Part shown: positions 52,681 to 61,421 of the stretch, piece by piece
Layout: the number at the start of each line of letters is the position of its first letter
Position numbering within the stretch: position 1 is the stretch's first letter
DNA from: Pedobacter suwonensis
GTDB lineage: Bacteria > Bacteroidota > Bacteroidia > Sphingobacteriales > Sphingobacteriaceae
Assembly: GCF_900111825.1 (NCBI RefSeq)
Contig: NZ_FOJM01000007.1
Span: 213,669-277,668, forward strand
Length of the DNA: 64,000 nucleotides
Direction: 5' to 3'
Position numbers and translations under genes: made by a program
The notes under the pieces: model-generated
What the model saw: only the letters and a program-made list of their open reading frames with translations
What the model was told of the DNA's origin: nothing
Database searches by the model: none

Positions 52681-53755
52681 ATGACGAAAGAACAGATTCA
52701 GGATTTAAGAGACAGGGTAACGTCTCTGAGGAGGTATCTTTGACGTTGATGAGCTACTTTACGCCATTCGCGAAGAAGAAAAATTAACCATGGCACCCAA
52801 TTTCTGGGACGATCCGAAAAAAGCAGAAAAAATTCTGGCAGAAATTAGTTCAAAGAAAAAGTGGACTGATGGTTTTAACCAAACCGATAACGCGGTTGAG
52901 GATGCAGCTGTGATGTTCGATTTTTTTCAGTCCGGAGATGCTTCGGAAGCTGAAATGAAAGAGCAGTACGAAATCGGTAAACAAGCTGTAGAAGATCTTG
53001 AGCTTAAAAATATGCTGCGCAGTAAAGAAGATCAGCTTTCGGCCGTCATGCAGATTACCGCCGGTGCCGGTGGTACCGAGAGTTGCGACTGGGCTTATAT
53101 GCTGATGCGTATGTATTTGATGTGGGGTGAAAAAAACGGGTATAAAATTACAGAACAGGATAGCCAGGAAGGGGAAATTGCAGGTATTAAATCGGTAACA
53201 CTCCAGTTTGATGGCGATTTTTCGTACGGCTACCTCAAAGGTGAAAATGGTGTTCACCGTTTGGTTAGGATATCACCATTTGATTCAAATGCCCGCAGAC
53301 ATACTTCTTTTGCCTCCGTATATGTTTATCCTTTGGTTGATGATACCATTCAGATTGATATTAACCCTGCCGATATTGAATTTGAAACATTCAGGGCTGG
53401 TGGTGCCGGTGGACAAAATGTAAATAAAGTTGAAACGGCAGTACGTTTATATCACAAACCATCTGGCATTATCATCAAAAACCAGGAATCGCGTTCGCAG
53501 TTGCAGAATAAAGAAAATGCCATTCGTTTACTTAAATCTCAGTTATTCGAAATAGAAGAAAGAAAGCGCAACGAAGCCATTGCTGCAGTAGAAGGATCGA
53601 AGAAAAAGATAGAGTGGGGCTCGCAGATCAGGAGTTATGTTTTGGATGACCGACGCGTGAAAGACCATCGTACCAATTACCAAACCTCTAATCCTGATGC
53701 AGTGTTAAACGGCGATATTAACGACTTTTTAAAGGCATATTTAATGGAGTTTTAA
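52681..53755 (+). CDS. prfB: Peptide chain release factor 2 with programmed +1 frameshift
   Basis: The first frame runs 52681-52740 (20 codons) to an in-frame TGA at 52741-52743, and the coding sequence continues at 52742 in the +1 frame for 337 residues, about 357 in all. The site has the classic form AGGAGG then TATCTTTGAC: an internal Shine-Dalgarno, slippery CTT and the UGA that RF2 itself reads. This autoregulates RF2. The GGQ motif is in [20 protein letters not shown]2 ends translation at UGA and UAA. Not a pseudogene. Confidence 0.96.
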
Positions 53756-53765
53756 TCTAAAACAA

Positions 53766-54680
53766 ATGGGAAAATCATCCACTCTTATAATGCTATTACT
53801 CATGGCAATAAACTATTCGAATGCCCAAGAAGTAATCCCGTTGTACACTGGCGACATTCCAGGTGCAAAACCTACTCAGGCAACCTACGTGGAGCATACC
53901 GAAGTGCGCAACAATGGTACGCTAATCATTACCAAAGTATCAGTACCAACGATGACAGTTTTTGTTGCGCCAAAGGAAATTGCCACCGGAACGGCAGTAA
54001 TTATTTGCCCTGGCGGTGGTTATAGTGGTTTAGCATTTAGCCATGAAGGAACAGATGTAGCTAAACGCTTCAATGCCATTGGCGTTACTGCATTTGTATT
54101 AAAATACCGTTTGCCGAGCGATGAAATTATGGTTGATAAAACTTATGGTCCGCTGCAGGATGCACAGCAGGCCATTTACTTAGTGAGAAAAAATGCAAAG
54201 CAATATGGAATTAAGGCCAATAAGATTGGAATTATGGGTTTTTCTGCCGGTGGGCATTTTGCCTCAACTTTAGTGGCGCATTATAAAGAGCTTAAAATTT
54301 CTAACCCTGAAAAGATTAATCTGAGACCAAACTTTGCCGCATTAATTTATCCTGTAATCAGTTTCGAAAAATCGGTACATACCGGTACCATGAAGAATTT
54401 ATTGGGTCCAAATCCTGCCGATAGTTTAAAACGTTATTTCTCGGCCAATGAAAATATAAATAAAAAAACACCTCCTGTTTTTTTTGTACATGCTAAAGAT
54501 GATAAAACTGTTCCTTACGAAAACAGTAAACTGATGAATGAGGCATTAAAGCAACACGATATTGATACCGATATTTATTTATACGAAAACGGTGGGCATG
54601 GATTTGGTTTGATTAATAAAACTTCTGATGTGGATTGGTTTAACTTGCTGATCAGCTGGTTAAAAAAGGAGAAGTTTTAA
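53766..54680 (+). CDS. Exported alpha/beta-hydrolase (acetyl esterase-like)
   Basis: A 304-residue esterase with a signal peptide (ending NYSNAQ). Motifs: oxyanion-hole GGGYSGLAF, nucleophile elbow GFSAGGH, then HAKDDKTVP (Asp) and ENGGHGFGL (His). Bacteroidota relatives are often called xylan esterases or BD-FAE proteins and deacetylate plant or other sugars; the exact substrate is open. It follows prfB by ten bases and may share its transcript. Confidence 0.85.
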   Translation: MGKSSTLIMLLLMAINYSNAQEVIPLYTGDIPGAKPTQATYVEHTEVRNNGTLIITKVSVPTMTVFVAPKEIATGTAVIICPGGGYSGLAFSHEGTDVAKRFNAIGVTAFVLKYRLPSDEIMVDKTYGPLQDAQQAIYLVRKNAKQYGIKANKIGIMGFSAGGHFASTLVAHYKELKISNPEKINLRPNFAALIYPVISFEKSVHTGTMKNLLGPNPADSLKRYFSANENINKKTPPVFFVHAKDDKTVPYENSKLMNEALKQHDIDTDIYLYENGGHGFGLINKTSDVDWFNLLISWLKKEKF

Positions 54681-54688
54681 TATCTTTG
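54681..54688 (+). promoter_or_regulatory. -7 box TATCTTTG of the 54720 gene
   Basis: TATCTTTG begins just after the esterase stop codon and lies 31 bases before the ATG at 54720. Confidence 0.5.
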
Positions 54689-54719
54689 CGGATATTTTAA
54701 CCTCTTAACCGGAATTTAA

Positions 54720-55556
54720 ATGCAAAAAACAATCAAGTATGTAATGGTAGCCCTGGTTGCTATTATTGCTGTGGCAGGCTGTAAAAAAGAAATTAATTGG
54801 AATGCCAGGCTTAATCCTAACGGGAATGGCTGTCAGCTGGCGAGTTTAAAGGCTGATATCGATTTATTGGGAAGCTATACGATTACCTTTAACTATGATG
54901 CTCAAGGTCGTGTTTCAAAGCTAAACAGTGGAGCAGAGACCAATACCTATGTTTATGCCGCAAATAAAATCACGGCTACTGATGAAACAGGTCGAGTAGC
55001 AGAAATTGTGCTTGAGAATGGCCGGGCAATTTCAAGCGGTGCTGAAGGTATCGTTACAGTAGGGGGTATTTCTTATGCTTATTCGCGAAAATATACCTAC
55101 AATGCTGAAGGATATTTAATTCAGGTAAAGAATTATTTGAATAACGAATTAAGCACAACTGATAACCTGACCTATGCAAATGGTAATCTGGTAAGTGCAG
55201 TTTCATTGGCGGCACATGGAGGTTATAAGGAAACCACAACCTACAGCTACTCGAATGAAATTGCAATGAACGTGTACGAAATCTCCGACCCTCTTTCTTA
55301 TCATGTTGATTATTTTCCCGGAGGATATTTTGGCAGGCAATCTAAAAATGTATTGATTAAAAGCGTTTCTAAAACTGTAGATCAGGATGGTAGCCCTTTT
55401 AGCAATGAAACCATGGCCTATACTTACCAATATGATGCCAAAGGAAATGCCACCTCCTTAAACTACGTCAATACTTCTATGTTTTATCCGTCAGGTGGAC
55501 CTGTTGAAACCGAAAGCTACGCCGGAGAATTCTTATTGACATACAACTGCAGATAG
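54720..55556 (+). CDS. Lipoprotein with YD/RHS-like repeats
   Basis: A 278-residue lipoprotein (signal ending AVAGC, lipidated C21). The mature part contains TFNYDAQGRVSKLNSGAETNTYVY, YSRKYTYNAEGYLIQVKN and YQYDAKGNATSLNY, which are YD/RHS-like units also described as DUF4595-type. These make a beta-rich surface protein; no enzyme motif is seen. It has its own promoter and terminator. Function unknown. Confidence 0.7.
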   Translation: MQKTIKYVMVALVAIIAVAGCKKEINWNARLNPNGNGCQLASLKADIDLLGSYTITFNYDAQGRVSKLNSGAETNTYVYAANKITATDETGRVAEIVLENGRAISSGAEGIVTVGGISYAYSRKYTYNAEGYLIQVKNYLNNELSTTDNLTYANGNLVSAVSLAAHGGYKETTTYSYSNEIAMNVYEISDPLSYHVDYFPGGYFGRQSKNVLIKSVSKTVDQDGSPFSNETMAYTYQYDAKGNATSLNYVNTSMFYPSGGPVETESYAGEFLLTYNCR

Positions 55557-55572
55557 CTTTAACTTGAGTAAG

Positions 55573-55606
55573 AGCCTGATCATGATTTTTGGTCAGGCTT
55601 TTTTTG
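55573..55606 (+). terminator. Terminator of the 54720 gene
   Basis: AGCCTGA (55573-55579) pairs with TCAGGCT (55593-55599), then seven T residues. The rest of the gene-free stretch to 55886 holds only AT-rich DNA with possible -7 boxes such as TATATTTG near 55709. Confidence 0.8.
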
Positions 55607-55886
55607 AATAAAATGTTTTTTGATTCTTCAAGCCAAAATCTGTAAATCCCATTTTACCACTCTATTTTTACGATTTCGTCCCTTATTTTTTAGAAATGAT
55701 TTGTATATATTTGACTACATCGATGTGATTTTATTGTAGCACAATATAGTTGATCTAATAAGACTAAACCTGTAAATTGCAAATGGGCTTAATTTTTAGC
55801 TGTACATGCATTAGTATTTCAGGTTTTTTAAGGTTAGGCATGTATAAACTTAAATAATTAACCAAATATTTACCTAATTAAAAAAA

Positions 55887-56714
55887 ATGAGAACAGAAAC
55901 AATGAAACGGTGGCTGCTATTGGTATGCCTGTTTACCAGCCTCTTATCTTGTAAAAAAGATCAAACTAAAATTAAATCTGAAAATGGTCAGGTTAAGGCC
56001 TGGGAAACATTAATTGACGGCAACTCTTTTGCAAGTTATGCTAATTTTGAGGCGCAATGGAATTACAATTATCCATGGGGTACCGATCATAATGGCTCGG
56101 CACGTATGGTAGGGAGCTCTTCTAACCATAATCAAATCTCCTTAAGCGGAGGTGTATTAACCATTAAAGCTACCCGTTTGGCTTCATCGCCAGGAAACAG
56201 TACCGCTAATGGTTTTACCAATGTGGCCATTTGGTATAACTCTGGTGCTTGCCATGCCAAGCAGCAGGTGGTCATTAACGATCAGTTCCCGAGTTATACC
56301 ATCTCAGGAGATTTTGCGGTACCAACAAGTAAAGGTACCTGGCCTGCCTTCTGGATTACAGGTGTTAATTCCTGGCCTCCGGAAAGCGATATTATGGAAT
56401 TTAAAGGCAACAGCACCAATTGGCAAAACACTTATGATGGTGGTTGGGAAAATAAACTTACAACAGTTTCCAATGCAGGTTCTTACCATAATTACAAATG
56501 CTGGTATAACAAAGTAAGTGCAACTGATGTAGATTGCCATTATTATATCGATAATGTTTGGGTAGCCAAACATACCATGAGCAATTCGGTAAATAAACCG
56601 ATGTGGTTAATCATCAATATGCAAATGGAAGGAGACAGCGGCTCTCCTGGTCCATCTGGCGATACAATTTATACTGGTAGAAATATTTATCTGGGCAGAG
56701 AACGGGCGTTTTAG
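55887..56714 (+). CDS. Glycoside hydrolase family 16-like lipoprotein
   Basis: A 275-residue lipoprotein (signal ending SLLSC, lipidated C22); an alternative ATG five codons later would also keep the signal. The GH16 jelly-roll carries the catalytic ExDxxE motif E166-S-D168-I-M-E171 (PPESDIMEFKG) after GTWPAFWITG. Family members cleave beta-1,3/1,4-glucans, agar or carrageenan or act on related glycans. It is followed by a CAP protein and a chitinase, a possible wall- or glycan-degrading neighbourhood. Substrate not assigned. Confidence 0.83.
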   Translation: MRTETMKRWLLLVCLFTSLLSCKKDQTKIKSENGQVKAWETLIDGNSFASYANFEAQWNYNYPWGTDHNGSARMVGSSSNHNQISLSGGVLTIKATRLASSPGNSTANGFTNVAIWYNSGACHAKQQVVINDQFPSYTISGDFAVPTSKGTWPAFWITGVNSWPPESDIMEFKGNSTNWQNTYDGGWENKLTTVSNAGSYHNYKCWYNKVSATDVDCHYYIDNVWVAKHTMSNSVNKPMWLIINMQMEGDSGSPGPSGDTIYTGRNIYLGRERAF

Positions 56715-56736
56715 TCAATTAAACAACAACTAATTT

Positions 56737-56760
56737 GGAGGCAGCTGTAAAGCTGCCTCC
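56737..56760 (+). terminator. Perfect 10-bp hairpin after the GH16-like gene
   Basis: GGAGGCAGCT (56737-56746) pairs with AGCTGCCTCC (56751-56760) with a GTAA loop. No long T tract follows, but the stem is strong and sits between two lipoprotein genes. Confidence 0.6.
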
Positions 56761-56777
56761 GTTGTAGCATATCAGAT

Positions 56778-57260
56778 ATGAACAGATATTCGACCATGTT
56801 TGCCGTTGTATTACTCTGCGTTTTATTTGTGCAGTGCAAAAAAGATGGAATAACAACCCCGGTAAATAGTCTTGCCTTATTGGTTAACAAAATTAATCTG
56901 GTAAGACAGCGCGGATGTAATTGTGGTGTTGAATATATGCCTCCGGTGGCTGATTTATCGGTGAATAATCAGCTGCAAAATGCGGCAATCATACATGCAA
57001 CAGATATGGCTGAGCAAAACTATTTTGATCATTTGTCTCCAGATGGCGGTACCCCCGCCGAACGAGCAACAAGCGCAGGTTACAAAGGCGATTTTAGGGC
57101 AGAAAACTTAGCCAAAGGATATCCGGATGCGGATCAGGTTATTAATGCATGGAAAAATAGTGTAAGCCATTGTAAAGCCATGATGGATGCCAAAAGTAAA
57201 GAGGTAGGGGTAGGTACGGCAAAAAATTATTGGGTAGTAACTTTCGGGAGTCCTAAATAA
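56778..57260 (+). CDS. CAP/SCP-domain lipoprotein
   Basis: A 160-residue lipoprotein (signal ending LFVQC, lipidated C20). The CAP domain shows AAIIHATDMAEQNYFDHLSPDGGTPAERATSAGY and ENLAKGYPDADQVINAWKNS, with conserved histidines and glutamate of the CAP cleft. Small bacterial CAP proteins are secreted and may bind sterols, lipids or peptides. Its 3' end overlaps the convergent chitinase gene by 34 bases. Confidence 0.85.
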   Translation: MNRYSTMFAVVLLCVLFVQCKKDGITTPVNSLALLVNKINLVRQRGCNCGVEYMPPVADLSVNNQLQNAAIIHATDMAEQNYFDHLSPDGGTPAERATSAGYKGDFRAENLAKGYPDADQVINAWKNSVSHCKAMMDAKSKEVGVGTAKNYWVVTFGSPK

Positions 57261-58363
57261 TCTTTTATCGTCTGGTCAATTACATCTAACAGGCCATTAT
57301 TATATTTATCGTCAGTTAACTCCCAAAACATGATTCCATTTAATTTCTGATCAATTGCATATTTGGTTTTTAATGAAACTGATTTAGGGTCATCAAAAGT
57401 AGCAAAATACCGGGTTTGTGGATTATAATAATAGGGTGCTTCAGCAGTCCCGTCCCAAAAATATGTATAGCCATTTTCGGTTGAAAATTGCTTGCCAAAA
57501 TCTTTAAAAGAGACACCTTTTAAAAACTTGGTTGGCTGATATAATCCATGGTCGGCATCTGTAGTGTTTTCAAAAATACGGGCATAAAATGCTGCGCCTA
57601 AAGCAATTTTCCGTGCAGGTACACCTAAACCAATTAAAGCTTTTACAGCATAATCTCCGGATAGTGTTTGTTGCGGAGTAGAATATAAAGGAGTATGGTG
57701 GCCACTTTGTGTTGCATATCCACTTACCAGGTCGTAACTCATTACATTAACGCGGTTTACCAGTGGCATTACCCGGTCCCATTCGAAGCAAGAATCAATG
57801 CAGTTTTGAGTACCGCCCGCCGCGAAACTGATCTCTGCTTTTTTGCCGAGTTTATTTCTGAGTTCTTTAACCAATAAAGTAAAGTTATGCTTGTCAGCTG
57901 GCATATACCGATGCCCGGGATAACCCAACACTGCCGGGTATTCCCAATCGAGGTCTATCCCATCCGCCTTAAAGAAATCTAAAAGCGCTTTTGTTGTTTT
58001 GGCAAATGTCTTTCGCCCTTTATTTCTGGCAAATACTTCCGAACAAGTAGCGCACCCACTCCAGCCACCCATGGCAATCATTACCTTTAAGTCGGGGTTC
58101 CGTTTTTTCAGCTCCACCATTTTCGAAATCAAAGCCGAATCTTTGGCTGCCCTGATGTTCAAACTATCGCCCTTTAAGTGTCCGAAACTATAGATCAGGT
58201 GGCTGATCTTTTCAATCGGAAAACTATCTATAACTGAACCCTGGCCTGTATAGTAAGCAATAACATTTGGCTTAACTGTTTTTTGTGCCTGTAAATTGCC
58301 CGCGAAAAGTGAGAAGGCCGTTAAAAGACAGATTAAGGATAGATTTCCGATATTTTTAAACAC
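57227..58363 (-). CDS. Secreted GH18 chitinase
   Basis: A 378-residue enzyme with a signal peptide (ending NLQAQ). The GH18 active-site motif is FKADGIDLDWEYP with D134, D137, D139 and catalytic acid E141; MIAMGGWSG is the second conserved strand, and NVMSYDLV and GIMFWELTDD complete the barrel. It hydrolyses beta-1,4-linked N-acetylglucosamine chains (chitin or related). The C-terminal coding end overlaps the CAP gene on the other strand. Next to a GH16-like gene. Confidence 0.92.
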   Translation of the reverse strand: MFKNIGNLSLICLLTAFSLFAGNLQAQKTVKPNVIAYYTGQGSVIDSFPIEKISHLIYSFGHLKGDSLNIRAAKDSALISKMVELKKRNPDLKVMIAMGGWSGCATCSEVFARNKGRKTFAKTTKALLDFFKADGIDLDWEYPAVLGYPGHRYMPADKHNFTLLVKELRNKLGKKAEISFAAGGTQNCIDSCFEWDRVMPLVNRVNVMSYDLVSGYATQSGHHTPLYSTPQQTLSGDYAVKALIGLGVPARKIALGAAFYARIFENTTDADHGLYQPTKFLKGVSFKDFGKQFSTENGYTYFWDGTAEAPYYYNPQTRYFATFDDPKSVSLKTKYAIDQKLNGIMFWELTDDKYNNGLLDVIDQTIKDYLGLPKVTTQ

Positions 58364-58382
58364 AGGTGGCGGTATTTACGGA

Positions 58383-59246
58383 CTATTTTTCTGCTAAAAT
58401 GTCTTGAAGTTCGTTTAATTCGGCTACTTTTTCAGTGGCTCCGGCATTTTCATAAGCCGAAATCAGGTTTCTGATCACCCGGCGGATAATATCAGTATTG
58501 CTGCACGGTTTATAATATTCGGGCAAAGCTTCTAAGTTTAACTGACGCAAAAATTGATCTACATCGTGTTTGCCAAAAATGTTGCCCCGGTTAAAAGCAT
58601 TGATGTAAAAAAGTACACCATACTCGGTACCCTCTTGCTTACTGTCATCAATATAACCCAAAATAAAGTGCTGCGGCAAATTGATCCCGTACACGGGCAG
58701 GTCTAGCTTTTGGGCCAGGGTAGAATAAATAATGGCTAGAGAGATCTGGTTGCCTTTTTTGCTTTCTAAAACCTGGTTTAAGTAGGAGTTTTGCGGATCA
58801 TGGTGGTTTTTGGTATTGCCACTAAAGCCATATTGCTGGTATAAAACGTGGTTGATTAGTTTTACTTTCTCGACCGAACTCATTTCATATTGCAAGCCCA
58901 GCCAGATATCCCTTTTAATCTCTTCAATCTGATTAATTACCTTTTGTTCGTCTAAGTCAGGATATTGGTAGCGGTTTATGATCAAAGCGCCCTGCAATAA
59001 ATCAAAAGCACCACTTAAATACCAAAGGTTTAGATCTTCTTTAACCGTTTTAAACTGGATTTGATGAACAATGTTTTCAATGCGTTCCTGCATCAGTCCA
59101 TCGAAGGATTGTTCCCATGCATTTTCTAAGTAATGGATAACTTCACCACCATATTCAAGCAATTTTTTCTCCACATGGTGATACACTTCCTCGTCGGGAT
59201 CGTCCAATAATTTAACTAAAGCACTTATCTCTGCGATATTTTCCAT
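58383..59246 (-). CDS. SirB1/transglutaminase-like protein
   Basis: A 287-residue cytoplasmic protein. The N-terminal third resembles HEAT-like helices (SALVKLLDDPDEEVYHHVEKKLLEYG). The C-terminal part is the SirB1/transglutaminase-like fold: YLNQVLESKKGNQISLAIIYSTLAQKLDLPVYGINLPQHFILGY, though the usual cysteine of active transglutaminases is not obvious, so a structural role is likely. Relatives are adjacent to release-factor or heme genes in some bacteria. Divergent from the methyltransferase gene at 59291. Confidence 0.75.
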   Translation of the reverse strand: MENIAEISALVKLLDDPDEEVYHHVEKKLLEYGGEVIHYLENAWEQSFDGLMQERIENIVHQIQFKTVKEDLNLWYLSGAFDLLQGALIINRYQYPDLDEQKVINQIEEIKRDIWLGLQYEMSSVEKVKLINHVLYQQYGFSGNTKNHHDPQNSYLNQVLESKKGNQISLAIIYSTLAQKLDLPVYGINLPQHFILGYIDDSKQEGTEYGVLFYINAFNRGNIFGKHDVDQFLRQLNLEALPEYYKPCSNTDIIRRVIRNLISAYENAGATEKVAELNELQDILAEK

Positions 59247-59275
59247 AAAACATACATACGTTTGCGGTGTTTAAT

Positions 59276-59283
59276 TACTTTTG
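59276..59283 (+). promoter_or_regulatory. -7 box TACTTTTG of the methyltransferase gene
   Basis: TACTTTTG lies seven bases before the ATG at 59291. The expected start point would fall at the ATG, suggesting a leaderless message. Confidence 0.4.
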
Positions 59284-59290
59284 CAATATT

Positions 59291-60073
59291 ATGTTATTTC
59301 AATTTATTATAGATTACCTTAAACACCGTTTAACAGCTAAGAGCCGGCACGGAACGCATTCGCCATTTGTGTATAAGCTCGCTGATGAGGTAATTTACGA
59401 TTTTAACGATAAATCTGAATATAAAAATATAGAGGAGCAGCGAAAAAAACTTTTTAATGACGATTCCGTCATTACTGTTACCGACCTCGGTGCAGGGTCT
59501 CACCTCAATAAGAACCGAACAAAGAAGGTAAGTCAGATTGCCAAAAATGCGTTAAAAAGCCCAAGATTAGCTAAACTCATTTATCGGCTGGCTAAAAATA
59601 CCAAAGCAAAAAGTGCGATCGAATTGGGTACTTGTTTGGGAATTACGACTGCTTATTTAGCAAAAACAGATGCCCAAACCGAGGTAATTACAATAGAAGG
59701 GTGTCCACAAACCGCAGAGGTTGCCAGAAAAAACTTCCAGGACCTGAATTTAGAAAACATCGAACTTCATGTGGGGAACTTTGATTTGATTTTGCCGGAT
59801 ATTATTGCCCGGCAGCCCAGTCTGGATTTTGTTTACATTGATGGGAACCACCGTAAAGACGCTACCTTAAATTATTTTAAATGGTGCCTGCCAAAAGTAA
59901 CGGAAAATTCGTTGCTGATTTTTGATGATATTTACTGGAGCGAAGGTATGAAAGAAGCCTGGACCGAAATTAAGAATCACCCTGATGTTACCGTGACGAT
60001 CGATTTGTTTTGGATCGGTTTGGTGTATTTCAAAAAGGGGCAGGCTAAAGAGCATTTTAAACTTAAGTTTTAA
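59291..60073 (+). CDS. Class I SAM-dependent O-methyltransferase-like protein
   Basis: The ATG at 59291 gives about 260 residues (MLFQFIIDYLKHRL); a GTG eight codons upstream is inside the -10 area. After KSRHGTHSPFVYKLADEV comes the methyltransferase fold: AIELGTCLGITTAYLA (SAM motif I), VITIEGCPQTAEVARKNF, FVYIDGNHRKDATLNYF and LLIFDDIYWSEGMKEAW, as in catechol-type O-methyltransferases. The target is unknown. It precedes the DUF1345 gene by six bases. Confidence 0.83.
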   Translation: MLFQFIIDYLKHRLTAKSRHGTHSPFVYKLADEVIYDFNDKSEYKNIEEQRKKLFNDDSVITVTDLGAGSHLNKNRTKKVSQIAKNALKSPRLAKLIYRLAKNTKAKSAIELGTCLGITTAYLAKTDAQTEVITIEGCPQTAEVARKNFQDLNLENIELHVGNFDLILPDIIARQPSLDFVYIDGNHRKDATLNYFKWCLPKVTENSLLIFDDIYWSEGMKEAWTEIKNHPDVTVTIDLFWIGLVYFKKGQAKEHFKLKF

Positions 60074-60079
60074 CTATCC

Positions 60080-60748
60080 ATGCAGGAACCAAAACTGGCA
60101 GGTATTCAAAAACGATCGGCATTATTTGTTTTGCTGATTAGCCTTTTCTCTGGCATTGCAGCCTACCTGCTTTCGTTTCTTAGTAAAATGGACGCCCTTA
60201 CGCATATTATGCTTGGGTGGGATATTTTTTGCCTTGTACTCAATACTCTGCATTGGTACATGTTTTTTCATACTTCTGCTGCCGAAACGCATTTAAAAGC
60301 AAAAATGCAGGATGAAACCCGTGGAGAAATTTTCGCCATTGTGGTGGTTTCTACCTTTGCTGGTTTACTGGCCGTAGTTTTACTGCTTATTAACAAGGAT
60401 GTTGAGCCTCTTGATCTGGTTATCGCCATACTGGGTATGTTTTTATCTTGGTTTTTGGTGCATACTACTTTTACGATGCGTTATGCCCATTTATATTATG
60501 GTGACAAACGGAAAGAAAAATCGGAAAAGGGTGGTTCAGGATTGGAGTTTCCGGGCAGTGATGAACCTGATTTTATCGATTTTGCTTACTTTTCCTTTGT
60601 ATTGGGTATGACTTTCCAGGTTTCGGACGTTGAAATTTCGGATAGAGAAATCAGACGGCTGTCTCTTTTGCATAGTTTAATTGCGTTCATATTTAATACC
60701 GTAATTGTAGCATTAACGATCAATGCGCTGGCGGGTTTAAGTAAATAG
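60080..60748 (+). CDS. DUF1345 membrane protein
   Basis: A 222-residue protein with about five membrane helices. The conserved FIDFAYFSFVLGMTFQVSDVEISDREIRR segment matches DUF1345, along with TFTMRYAHLYYG. Function unknown. It follows the methyltransferase gene closely and probably shares its transcript. Confidence 0.85.
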   Translation: MQEPKLAGIQKRSALFVLLISLFSGIAAYLLSFLSKMDALTHIMLGWDIFCLVLNTLHWYMFFHTSAAETHLKAKMQDETRGEIFAIVVVSTFAGLLAVVLLLINKDVEPLDLVIAILGMFLSWFLVHTTFTMRYAHLYYGDKRKEKSEKGGSGLEFPGSDEPDFIDFAYFSFVLGMTFQVSDVEISDREIRRLSLLHSLIAFIFNTVIVALTINALAGLSK

Positions 60749-60816
60749 TTCTTTTTAAAAGACTTACGAAGTTTGATTTGGTCTTGGCAGATTCTTTAGT
60801 AGATATCAGTTTTTAG

Positions 60817-60907
60817 GAAATGAACAGTTCATTTCTTTTGGCGGTCTTTGGTCCCGCTCCCGCTTCTGCCGATGAAGAATCGGCATCCCGCTTCGATCGG
60901 GTTTAGG
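60817..60907. repeat. Palindrome GAAATGAAC/GTTCATTTC and a CCGATGAAGAATCGG element
   Basis: GAAATGAACAGTTCATTTC (60817-60835) is a perfect 9-bp palindrome. From 60841 the words TCCCGCTCCCGCTTCTGCC lead to GCCGATGAAGAATCGGC (60868-60884) and CCCGCTTCGATCGGG. The inner hairpin resembles those in the 295-bp array and at 2982. The stretch to 61001 has no gene. Confidence 0.6.
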
Positions 60908-61001
60908 TACGTAGAATAGATGCTTTTCTGGAAGAAATAAATATATTATTCTATTTGTCTGTTAGTCAGTGTTTTGTGTGTGTAAGCTGATTTTTAGGTA
61001 G

Positions 61002-61043
61002 TATAACTTATTTTTTAGTTGTTTAACTGAAAAATAAGTTATA
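61002..61043 (+). promoter_or_regulatory. 19-bp operator dyad of the BlaI-like gene
   Basis: The left arm (61002-61020, TATAACTTATTTTTTAGTT) and the right arm (61025-61043, AACTGAAAAATAAGTTATA) are inverse complements with one mismatch, around GTTT. It ends nine bases before the ATG. Its length and location suit binding of a BlaI/MecI dimer pair that blocks transcription. Confidence 0.8.
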
Positions 61044-61052
61044 GATTTGGAT

Positions 61053-61421
61053 ATGGAAGAATTAACCAAAGCTGAAGAACGCATTATGCAGGTTTTATGG
61101 AAACTGCAGAAAGCATTCGTGAAAGACATGATAGATGAATTGGAAGAGAGTCCTAAACCGCCTTATAATACCATTTCGTCTATTGTGCGTTTGCTCGAAA
61201 AGAAAGGTTACGTAAACTATAAAGCTTACGGTAAAACATACGAATATTTTCCGGCCATTTCTAAGGATGAGTATGCTAAAACTACCTTCTCCAAATTGTT
61301 TTCAGGTTATTTTGATAATTCTCCAACCAGCTTGTTATCCTTTATGGTAAAAGAGGAAAAACTAAGTGAAAAAGATATAGAAGAAATTAAGAAAATCATT
61401 AACCAGGATACAAAACCATGA
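61053..61421 (+). CDS. BlaI/MecI/CopY-type winged-helix repressor
   Basis: With the ATG at 61053 the protein has 122 residues (MEELTKAEERIMQVLWKLQKAF); a TTG two codons upstream is less likely. Residues 1-75 form the winged helix with PPYNTISSIVRLLEKKGYV recognition and wing YKAYGKTYEYFP. The C-terminal helices (LSFMVKEEKLSEKDIEEIKKII) dimerise. Family members repress a divergent or own operon until a BlaR1-type peptidase triggers cleavage. It overlaps the M56 gene by four bases. Confidence 0.92.
   Translation: MEELTKAEERIMQVLWKLQKAFVKDMIDELEESPKPPYNTISSIVRLLEKKGYVNYKAYGKTYEYFPAISKDEYAKTTFSKLFSGYFDNSPTSLLSFMVKEEKLSEKDIEEIKKIINQDTKP

Noticed and set aside
52681..53755. prfB as a frameshifted pseudogene
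   Set aside because: The in-frame TGA sits in the classic recoding signal and both frames are well conserved.
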